Shown one piece after another: positions 51,799 to 61,180 of a stretch of DNA of 64,000 bases (position 1 is the first letter of the stretch; each line of letters opens with the position of its first letter). The position numbers and the translations under genes are program-made. This DNA comes from Epiperipatus broadwayi (taxonomy: Eukaryota; Onychophora; Udeonychophora; Euonychophora; Peripatidae). Below the pieces are notes generated by a model that was not told where the DNA came from, did no database searches, and worked only from the letters and a program-made list of their open reading frames with translations. The stretch is from assembly GCA_028023455.1 (NCBI GenBank), contig JAQFVV010006203.1, positions 8,090,821 to 8,154,820 of the forward strand, given 5' to 3'.

Positions 51799-51856
51799 TT
51801 AATATACTTTTTACAAACAAAACTAAAGTGAATATAATATTAAAAGATGAATATAT

Positions 51857-51900
51857 TTTGATGCTTGAGTTTGTGAATTGATGCTTGAGTTTGTGAATTG
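51857..51900. repeat. 20-bp tandem duplication
   Basis: TTGATGCTTGAGTTTGTGAA occurs twice in direct succession within the right arm of the MITE. Confidence 0.9.
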
Positions 51901-52219
51901 ACCAATTAAATGTTTAGACTTTTACCTCACTCAGCCAATAAAAAATAATCAGCAAAAAAGAGGTTAATGGAGTAACTTTTAAGCACTTTCCTGATATATA
52001 ATTAAAAAAAGAATAAATATATATGAAATTTAGATGAAAAAATGTACTACCAATTTTAATCAGCAATTACAAACTATAAATAATTTTTAAGCAATTAATA
52101 CAAGATGCCATTAAACAAAAATTGGTAAATTTCAACAATTTTGGAGCATATTTTACCACTAACACATATACGACTTTCACAGGAGAAATATACATTTAAA
52201 AAATATTTTATATATATAT

Positions 52220-53790
52220 TATACCACTAATGAGCAGTGCTATTTTAAAATTGCTGCATGCAATCTTTTAGGATAAATAAAAAATATACAATTATTCAAA
52301 AATAAACATTTTCTTAAATAATGGAAAGTTTAAACTTGATTAGTAAATAATAGAATCACTAAGTTGTCTGGAAATAATTGAATTTCAAGTAATTAAAAGT
52401 ACTCTCTTTTTCGTTTCAAATATTAAAGAAAAAAAAAGAAATAAAAGTTGAAACTAAAAGCTTAAAATATAATTCTTCTACATAAATTAAAAATATCTCT
52501 TTTTATTTAAATTAAAGACAAAAAAGGGGTCTCTTCCCATTTATTTAAAATAAGTGAGATTGTAAATAAAAAGTCAATTTTAAATATTAAGAAATATAGT
52601 AAAAGTGTGTGCATGTTAATAAAATAGAATATGAATGTTAAAAAATAGTAAAAATAAATGAAAGTTATAAATTAAAAGAAGTTCCCTCAAATATTGTATA
52701 TGCTCATAAGTGATATAAAAACTGAATTAGCAATGGCTACTAATTAAAGAATCTATAAACAACAGGAATTAGTAATGGCTATCAACTGAAAACAGGATTA
52801 AAATCTTATCAGAATGTAATCAAAAACAGTAAATGAATTTCAACAATGGATATAGCTGGCGGGTATAGAAACTAATGACAACAGGTCATTGCATAAATAG
52901 TCTGGTTTTTCATCATTCAATAAGTTGAGTTTGATCAAATTCAATCAGTTAGTCAATCAGTTATATAATCAGTTTCTCCACACATCCAGAGTCAGGGTTT
53001 TTGATAACAATGCAGTGTTAGCAGCTGTCAGATGTGTATGGCTGGGCTCTAGCCTTAGTTCAATGAAACAACAACACCCTGCCCAGGAAAGTGATGCATG
53101 CGTAATAACTTGAAATCACCAGAGATATCTAGCTGTCTTGACTAATAGTATCATGAAATAGTAATCATAGAAAGCTCCACAAACATCAAACCAACCAGTT
53201 GGAAAAACTCACCTGAAGCCGCAAACAGAAGAATTTAATGTCCAAAATCCTATAGATAATGAATAACTTTTTCTTATTCCACTTCTGATATTAAAGTAGC
53301 CATTACAATAATCTGAAGCCTCCAGAGTCAGTAAAACAAATAAACTCTATAGCATGCATAAACAAACCATTGATGTGTGTGTTTTAAATATTTTGTGTTT
53401 ATTTAATACTCTTGTTATATTATATTGTGTGATTTATTAAGAGTGCATGTAGTTATATATAAAAATCATTATTTAAGTTAATTAAGAATTTATAATAGTA
53501 GTTTCTAAAATATAATAGTAAACATTTCATTGAAATAAATGATCTTTAAGCTTAATATTTGTTGGTCAATTTTTTTACCACTAAATAAAGTAACCATATA
53601 TTATATCATCCTTTTGATTGAGCTAGTTGGGATATCTTAGGTGCTGAATTAGTTTGCCATCATTCAAAGCACATCAGTTCTCATAATTAACTGGTGCCTG
53701 GGGTTTACTCCGAAACAAAAAGTGCTTTGAATGATAGGTGTTGAATTCTGCAGTTGAGAAGATATCTGTGTCCTGGAAACATGGTCTTAG
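52220..53790 (+). repeat. Possible solo LTR, plus strand
   Basis: TA runs lie just outside both edges (52209-52219 and 53792-53805). The right part contains GAGCTAGTTGGGAT, then GGTGCTGAATTA, then AACTGGTGCCTGGGGTTTAC, the conserved block of the LTR family defined at 20742 and 5898. The start (TATACCACTAATG) deviates from TGTACC. Length about 1.57 kb. No TATA box was pinned down. Confidence 0.42.
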
Positions 53791-53832
53791 TTATATATAT
53801 ATATAGTTTTTTATATAACTTTGTTTTATATA

Positions 53833-54275
53833 ACGGTGTTTTTGGTAGAATGCCATCTGTTATCATAAATACAAGTGTTAGCAAGTTTTTTAACTTGTGT
53901 TTTTTGTTTTTCATAAATGTACCTTTGAGGTCTTTCTTACAATGATGTATATTGCAGAGGCTTCTACTATGTGGTGATGCTGAACTGAGATCAGACCCAT
54001 GTAGCTATCTGGCTTGCTATGCTGAGTTTGAAGACATTAACATGTCTAAGAGATTCATGCTTGCAAGCTGAATAGAAACTGTTTCATAAATGCTCAGAGT
54101 TTGTGTTTAGATCTAGTTTCTTATTCCTGTTTTTCACTGATGATAGCAAATAGCTTGAAATCATGATCTGAAAGTGGAATTAAAGTTAGAGATAGTGAAT
54201 ACTCGCTCTGACGTTTATGTAAACAGAAAACTATGCTTGACGGTGTTTTTGGTAGAATGCCATCTGTTATCATAT
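53833..54275 (-). repeat. Single copy of the 410-bp repeat unit of 1631-3262
   Basis: Shares CATAAATGTACCTTT, TTGCAGAGGCTT, ATGTGGTGA, TGTAGCTATCTGGCTTG, TTTGAAGACATTA and GTGTTTAGATCTAGTTTCT with the right half of the array, and is in that orientation. GACGGTGTTTTTGGTAGAAT occurs at both ends (53833 and 54239), and both edges approach (TA)n. Confidence 0.85.
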
Positions 54276-54284
54276 ATATATATA

Positions 54285-54925
54285 TGTAAGAAAAGCACAA
54301 TTTTATTGTTACAGCATTGAAATGAGGTCATTCAATAAATAAATTAATCATAATGAAAAAGTAGTGGTGCTGATATGACAGCAGAAGAGTCTGACATGAG
54401 ATTGTGCTTCTAAATGAAGAAAACAAAGTGGCTAAGAGTCCCATTTCTAGGGCACTGCTTAGAGAAGTTTAATTGGGCTTGGCATGGTCACCAGGATTCT
54501 CTGGTGCAACCAACATTAGAGGCCTGTTATATGAAAATGAATTGTTATATAAGTGTGTAAAAAGTAAAAATAATGGTGATTTAATGTCTCCTTCAGTTTT
54601 TTTTGATCATGAAAAAACATGTAAATATAAATTTAAATTTGATTTTGAAAGTGTAAAAATTCTTCATGAAGAGAGAAACCATAATAAAAGAAAAATTAAG
54701 GAGGCAATTTTTATAAATAGGAATAAAATGCATTTAATAAATAGACAAGCTGCTAACATTAAAATACAAGATTAGTGGGATTTGAATTGATGACATTTGC
54801 TTCTGTTTTTTTTCTTTTGAATTTAATGGCAGTTGAGGCAGGTTTAAGAAATTAACTCAAAGTACTTCTGCGGATTGAAGGATTGTTTATAATAGTTTGT
54901 AAACCATTAAATTTATTATTTTTAA
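54285..54925 (+). pseudogene. Penelope-like C-terminal fragment
   Basis: The open frame 54473-54775 contains FKFDFESVKILHEERNHNK and RKIKEAIFINRNKM then LINRQ. This is the downstream helical end of the GIY-YIG region in Penelope-like elements (the pattern FDF..VKIL..E.N..KR..KE..FI......INR). The start region (MGLAWSPGFSGAT) has no relatives that I recognise. TA runs lie on both sides (54273-54284 and 54926-54937). Confidence 0.6.
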
Positions 54926-54937
54926 TATATATATATA

Positions 54938-56105
54938 TAGTAACCTTCTGGATAGGCTACAGAAATATTGATTGTGATTATGTAGCATTGTATCAGTAAC
55001 AGCTGATTGCATCTTACTTAAAAAAATGAAATAACCTGAAATTAAAAATTTTTTTTTTATTAATGACCTAAAACTATGTTTAAAAGCATTTACAGATATA
55101 ATTTGAAGGTTTTGAGATATTTAATATTTTTCTTTAGTGAGTAATTAATGTTAGAAAGGGGGCTGGCTTGTCACAGAAATTGTCAGTTTGGTTTAAGTTG
55201 ATCCAAGTTTGTTTTATTTGTCTGTAGAACAGTATTGATATTTGTTTAGATAATTCTTTGGTTTATTTGCTTATAATATTTCAATCCATAGTGTAAATAG
55301 TGCAATATGTTTGATTCATCATCATAGAAATTTTCCTTTTAGTCATATCAGTTTAATACCTGTAGAATAGTATTTATGGATGTGCATGTACCTTGTGACA
55401 TCTTTCAGCTTCATTTTTCATTTATGTACTTCATTAAATGACCAAATATTATGTCTCATAGACAAAACATTTAATTTTATAACCATAGCTTGGATAAACA
55501 GCTTAAACACAATTTAAATGAATTAATAGATCACTGGATTGGTGGATTATTAAACAACAAATACACTATTAAATATTTTATTTGTTAAAATAATTATCAT
55601 TAGTTTTTATTTTGTTACTTTAGAAATACTGAATATTTTACTTTTGGTTCAATTTAATATTTAAAAAACAAAACAAAATGATTTTTATTATTTTTTTCAA
55701 AATAGAAAGATTCTTGCATATTCTGTAACTAATTAAGCCAGTGCAATGGAAGGAGCAATTTTTTTCCAGAGTTGAACTTTTGAGTAACCTTGTATTGATG
55801 GGAGAACAGATGCTTGGATAATAATCTGGTATAAAGGGGAATACTTTTACAAAAAGTTGACTTTGACTTTGCTTTTCTGATTTCAACAATTCTCTCTCCA
55901 TAAAAAGTTTTTATTAGTACAATTTCATTTTTACAAATTAGTTCTTCCATGGTCCAAGCTTGAAAGTAAAACTTCTATTAATTTTCTGGATGAAAACAGC
56001 TCAGAAAAATTACTGGGAAAAACAAGGAAGTAATATGCAGATGTAGACAATGGTAAAATAAGGTACATCTCCCTGCTTTTAACTGACTAGTTTAAATTCT
56101 AAATC
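54938..56105. other. AT-rich sequence with no recognised feature
   Basis: Short minus-strand frames at 55638-55950 have no recognisable family. Confidence 0.5.
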
Positions 56106-56295
56106 ATCATTTGAGATGTGTATGTATGCCTAAATTATAAATTTATTTAACTTCAATTTTTAATATTAAAGAAGTAATTGAAATGCGTATTTATATGTCA
56201 AATCTATTTTGAATAAATCTTATTTCTAATGTTAAAGAAGTAATTGAAATGTATGTCTACATTATAAGTTTGATTTACTTAATATCTAACACTAA
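56106..56295. repeat. Degenerate ~85-bp tandem repeat, three copies
   Basis: TTAATATTAAAGAAGTAATT, TCTAATGTTAAAGAAGTAAT and TCTAACACTAAAGAAATAAC mark the copies, each followed by GAAATG or GGGATG and a GTAT-rich stretch. Confidence 0.75.
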
Positions 56296-57850
56296 AGAAA
56301 TAACTGGGATGTATGAATCTGGAAAATTTATGCTGAACTTTTTCATTAAACACTTTAGAGACTCTTTGTTGATAATTTTTGCTAACTATAAAGAAATAAA
56401 GTTTAAATGGAAGGATGTGTGCAGATAATTTATTATAACCTGCTTTATTATTATTATTGATAACATATATACCTAACCATTTCATATCTGGAAATAAAAA
56501 ACAAAAATGAGTGACATATAATTAATGAATTATTGACTTATCTGTAAATGTGCTGATAAATGAACAGGTAGAAGAGCATGAAACTGGATATAAATTTCTT
56601 TTATTTTATTGTTCTCATCATTTGCATTTGATTTTTTTTAATTAAAATATGTTATCAATAAACTTACATGAATTTAAATGAATTTTATGAACTGAGTCAT
56701 GACTTGCTTAATGAATGACTTTTAAAAATTTGGAACAAATGCTTAAACATGTCTAATGAATTAGATAATAAATTATTGTTCAACTTATGCAGTATTAGAT
56801 ATTTGTTATCATAATGAAGATTTTCATGTGTTATATTGCCAGCAGTTTCATTAGCTATTGCTGAGAACTTTGAAATGCTATCCAATTGGATCTAATTAAT
56901 ATTATTTATCTCCCTGCATAAAATTGTTATATGTTTATCCATATTTATGATTATACCAATGATCATAATTATTTAGTACATGACTAAGATATGTCATCTA
57001 CAGACTGTAAATGAACTTTTCATTCCAGCTAAAAAAATCTTTAATGATTATTATTATTTTGTTAGCATTTGATAGATAGGTAGATTTAAAAATTTGTCTT
57101 ATGATTTTAATTTTATTTTTGTTATTTGATTATTTCTCCCTTTAAGAATGTCTCACAAAGGTATAATATGGAGAGATATTATACTGAATAATTAATATTA
57201 TTTTAATATAGTTTTTATTAAGTACTTGTGTTTTTATATGTGCACATGTGCTAGAAATAAATACCTGTTTGCTATGTAGGAGTTAATAGCTTGTCTTTGA
57301 AAAGAGGTCATTATATAAAATTTATTATCTTTGCATTTTTAAAAAGTCTTAAAATAATTATTTCTTAATAATTGTTTTACTCAAAATTTAAAGATTTGTT
57401 GTTTATCCCAAACTTTTTATTTTAATCTTGTGCTAACGTCAAATATACTAAAAAAATATTTCATCTTTGCTAGAAGTTATTCTGTCTTGCTTAGTTAATA
57501 ATAATTATTATATTTCCAAGTTGAAATATTATACTTCATCAGAAATGAGAGATTTATTCATTATTTCTTTTATTACTTATTAAGTAATGTCATTACAGTA
57601 TTTATTATTAAATGTGATTTGAAATTGTATATGTATTATTATGCTTATATACCAGTCTGTTAGTTAATCCAGTTATATAACGTTTGGATTGAAAGTAGAA
57701 ATAATTTAATTCCCATCGCTTTTGGATGATGAAATGTGCAAAAAGAAGTGGAAAAGTTAAGGATTTATTTAAGAGTGAATTTACTATTTCTTTATTATGC
57801 TTAGATTGAAATGTATTTAGTGGCTATGCAGAATGAAATTGTTTATGTTA
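56296..57850. other. AT-rich sequence with no recognised feature
   Basis: Nothing supportable. Confidence 0.5.
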
Positions 57851-57852
57851 TA

Positions 57853-57995
57853 TATTGTATTGTCAGGGATTGAGATAACTCTCCCTTAATTTATTTGAGT
57901 ATTTGCCATGAGTGGATTATGTATTGCATTGTCAGGGATTGAGAGAGCTCTCCCTTAGTTTGTTAAAATATTTGTTAGGAGTGGATTATATCCTC
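57853..57995. repeat. Two tandem copies of a 69-bp unit
   Basis: TGTCAGGGATTGAGATAACT at 57861 and TGTCAGGGATTGAGAGAGCT at 57930, each followed by CTCCCTTA and later GAGTGGATTAT. Confidence 0.9.
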
Positions 57996-58669
57996 CAGAT
58001 TAAGTAGTTATATTTTATGAATTATAGTATGTAAAATCAAATAGTGTATTTCCATTGTTTTTTGGTGATGAGATGATGTCCTTACCAGTTTGTTTTAAGC
58101 TTCAGAAATTAGACTAGGGAGTCACTGTGTATTGTTATTTAAATGATTAGAGTTATGAAAGTCTTTTTATCCATCATGTATTCTGTGGAATATTTTCCCA
58201 TCATTTATCCATAGCCAAGTGTAAGATAATTTGCTGATAAGAAAATAAAAGAGATGTAGAATTGATTTTTCTCACAGAAGAGTAGCTGAAGTAGAATTAG
58301 TATTAAAGCTTGGTCAGCCATTGTCATCATCTGTATTATGACCTTTATCCCAATTTCATAAGAAAACTGATTGGATTTAGTAATATTAATTATTTTATAG
58401 CAGGTAGCATAATTCAGGTGCATGCATAAAATATTATTAATTTGGAAAGTATGGAGAAATCCATCATTAGTGTGTAGCTCTTTAATTATTGTTTCAAATC
58501 ATTTTATATTAATTATTTAGGTTTTATACCATCACTTCTCATAATGTTTCATCCTCATTTGAATGATCAAGCAAAAGAAAAGAGAGTGTAGCAAATCAAT
58601 AGAATTACTTATTTGGTTTGTGAAGGTTAGCTTGACCTCTTACTCATAGATTTAAAATCCTTCTCATAT

Positions 58670-58995
58670 TATGTTGATGTGCATTTGAAGTAAAAATGCC
58701 AAGAAGTTTAGTTTCACATTTTATAATTTTAATGCCAGTGTTTAACAGAGTTTTATTTTTCATGAGTATAACAGAATTGACTGGTAATGTATGTGTATTT
58801 GAAGTAAAATACCAAGAAGTTATGTTTCTGTGTCATAGGTATCAAAATTGACTGATAGCTTATGTATATTTTATAAGTAAAATATCCAGAAGTTTAGTTT
58901 AATATTTTGCTATTTTGGTGCTGATATTATAATGTTTCCTTTCATAGGTTTATCAAAATGGGTTGATAGCTGGCATAAGTTATATAAAATACAGA
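58670..58995. repeat. Degenerate tandem repeat of about 100 bp
   Basis: TTTGAAGTAAAAATGCCAAG, TTTGAAGTAAAATACCAAGA and ATAAGTAAAATATCCAGAAG mark three copies, interleaved with AAAATTGACTGATAGC-type segments. Confidence 0.65.
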
Positions 58996-60015
58996 AAGCT
59001 TATTTTATGTTATTTATTTTCATGTAGACTATTTAATCATTAATGTTAGAATTGTCTAAAAACATGTATACGTAAACTATAAAACCAAATGTTTATTTGA
59101 TTATCTTGTAATAAATGTTTTATTTATTTAAAGCTGTGTTCAGAATTCTTCTTTGACATACATTCATGTTATATGTTTCCGCACATGCACAAACATTTAC
59201 ATATCCAATATAATATGGTTGCACTATTCCATAATTTAATGAGGAACATGTCCAGATCTGATGATGTTGCTTTTCTTGATCCAAACACTGTATGAAATGT
59301 TGATTATTTAATGATTCTCTGAAAATTTTATCATTCATTTATTATTTAGATGATGAATTGAAATCAAAACACACCCTATTTCTTTCATTATCTAACTGCT
59401 ACCATTTTATCAAAATAATGCTTAATTTGTATCATTACTTAGTTGTTAGAAAGTATAGATTTAAAATTAAGCCATGCAATAAAGTAATTCCCTGAGATAT
59501 TCCATTATTATTTAGATTAGATATCAATTCAGTTACTTAGTTTAAATTACTGTACAATTAAAAATTAAGTAATGCTATATTTTATTTTATATTTAACTCT
59601 AACTTACCATATGATATAGTGAATCAGCATTACATCTTTATTTTATTAATTTAATTTTATCACATGGTAGAGGTTGTTCAATGCATGTGAATGATGGGAG
59701 GAGATGAAGTATAGACTATAACTTGTCAATTTAAATGGTAGAACTTTACCAATTTTAATTCTTTATTTATTTTAGAACTTAATAGATGTTTCATCCCTAT
59801 TATTTATAATGTTTCCTCCCACATCTAATATACGTTTTACACCCTATAGGTCTCTGAAGCTCCCAACTGAGCTAAGGTAAGGTAGAACAGCATTTTAAGA
59901 GTCTCATTGATAATATAAAGTGAGATCAGATTAGTAGTTTATTCTATGATCAATAGAATTGGCATCCCCGGGTATTTGTTGATAGGAAAGGTAGAAGAGG
60001 TGTTGGGGTGGGTTA
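58996..60015. other. Sequence with no recognised feature
   Basis: The part from 59840 to 60015 is less AT-rich but has no assignable function. Confidence 0.45.
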
Positions 60016-60037
60016 CTATATATATATATATATATAT

Positions 60038-60301
60038 AAATTATAACTTTTTGGGATATACCGTGTATTATTTTCCATTGAGCACTGATATTTCGATGGA
60101 ATAGCAACCGCCATTTTCAAGGTTAACTTTTGAAAGAAAAACCATTAGATCTTAACAAATAACATGACTGTGTGCGTTATTTTTTAAGATCTAACAGTTT
60201 TTCTTTCAAAAGTTAACCTTGAAAATGGTGGTTGCTATTCCATCGAAATATCAGTGCTCAATGGAAAATAATACATGGTATATCCCAAAAAGTTATAATT
60301 T
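60038..60301. repeat. Foldback element with ~120-bp near-perfect arms
   Basis: The arms 60038-60157 and 60180-60301 mirror each other (AAATTATAACTTTTTGGGAT; CCATTGAGCACTGATATTTC; GGTTAACTTTTGAAAGAAAA) with only a handful of mismatches. The loop is about 22 bp. (TA)n lies on both sides. Very recent or under conversion. Confidence 0.95.
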
Positions 60302-60333
60302 ATCTACATCATATAACCGTGAAAACATTAAGT

Positions 60334-60370
<37 letters not shown>

Positions 60371-60378
<8 letters not shown>

Positions 60379-61066
60379 TTACCCCAAATCTAAAATTCAA
60401 CCAGACCAGCATAAAAATAATATTAAAACACTACCAAAGGTTTCACTGCTACAAGCAGACTTCTCAAGTGTAAAGAACTACTAAAACTACACAATATATA
60501 TAATATTAAACATTACCCATAAATCCATTCACTTCCCATCCACCCTTAATATTAAAAGAACTTTTAAATAAATTAATTGCTTCAGAATAATAAATTTTCA
60601 ATAATAAAGATTCTTTAATTCTTCCTTTGATTTCATTTCTCTCAAAAAAGACAACCTTAGCTTCATCAAAATCAGTAGTGTGGCCTGTATCTTTTCCATG
60701 GACATACAAAGCAGAACTAAAATATCTATTTTTAACTCTAATTTTATGAACCTTTGTTCTTTCATTTAAACTCAAACTACTCTTCTTTGAGAGAAATCAA
60801 ATCAAAAGAAGAATTAAAGAATCTTTATTATTGAAAATTTATTATTCTGAAGCAATTAATTTATTTAAGAGTTCTTTTAATATTAAGGGTGGATGGGAAG
60901 TGAATGGATTTATGGGTAATGTTTAATATTATATATATTGTGTAGTTTTAGTAGTTCTTTACACTTGAGAAGTCTGCTTGTAGCAGTGAAACCTTTGGTA
61001 GTGTTTTAATATTATTTTTATGCTGGTCTGGTTGAATTTTGGATTTGGGGTAATTTTAATTATATT
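60371..61066. mobile_element. Penelope-derived foldback
   Basis: The arms 60371-60645 and 60790-61066 are inverted copies (ACCCCAAATCTAAAATTCAA; CACTACCAAAGGTTTCACTG; CTTCCCATCCACCCTTAATA). The left arm and loop carry, on the minus strand, the C-terminal coding part of a Penelope-like element. Such inverted arrangements of a partial copy are a known outcome of Penelope retrotransposition. TA runs bound it at 60343-60372 and 61092-61120. Confidence 0.75.
60506..60775 (-). pseudogene. Penelope-like C-terminal ORF fragment
   Basis: An 89-codon frame reads RTKVHKIRVKNRYFSSAL, VHGKDTGHTTDFDEAKVVFF, ERNEIKGRIKESLLLKIYYS and EAINLFKSSFNI. The H..DTGH..DFDEAKV...E.N....RIKES pattern is the GIY-YIG downstream region of Penelope-like elements and matches 54473-54775 in layout. 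The RT is absent. The frame crosses from the loop into the left arm of the foldback. Confidence 0.7.
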
Positions 61067-61085
61067 TTGACTAGTTTAGCTTTAT

Positions 61086-61091
61086 GCTTGT

Positions 61092-61123
<32 letters not shown>

Positions 61124-61131
61124 TATATAAA

Positions 61132-61177
<46 letters not shown>
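61086..61177. repeat. (TA)n tracts
   Basis: Two long TA runs separated by about 12 bp (TAAATATATATAAAGC). Confidence 0.95.

Positions 61178-61180
<3 letters not shown>

Larger units (their letters stand above)
50460..51963. mobile_element. piggyBac-type non-autonomous element (TTAA target duplication)
   Basis: The element is flanked by TTAA at 50456-50459 and 51964-51967. An uninterrupted copy of the target exists at about 50181 (ATATATTAATGGACTAATTT), so the boundaries and the TTAA duplication are directly visible. Ends are CCAACTTTTTGCTAGTTA on the left and, in reverse complement, CCTCTTTTTTGCTGATTA on the right. There is no transposase. Two further internal TTAA sites (51049-51052 and 51799-51802) are bordered by CCCTTAAACCGC and GCGCGGGAAAAGGG, also piggyBac-like termini. 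Confidence 0.8.
50040..52205. repeat. Tandem repeat, three copies, the last split by an insertion
   Basis: Copies at about 50040-50185, 50186-50455 and, beyond the insertion, 51968-52205 share TAAATAATTTTTAAGCAATT, CAACAATTTTGGAG, TACGATTTTCACAGGAGA or TACGACTTTCACAGGAGA and ATATATGAAATTTAGATG. The segment 50460-51963 is foreign to the repeat. Confidence 0.88.

Noticed and set aside
56106-58995. CRISPR-like arrays
   Set aside because: The repeats are degenerate tandem units without distinct spacers, in eukaryotic DNA.
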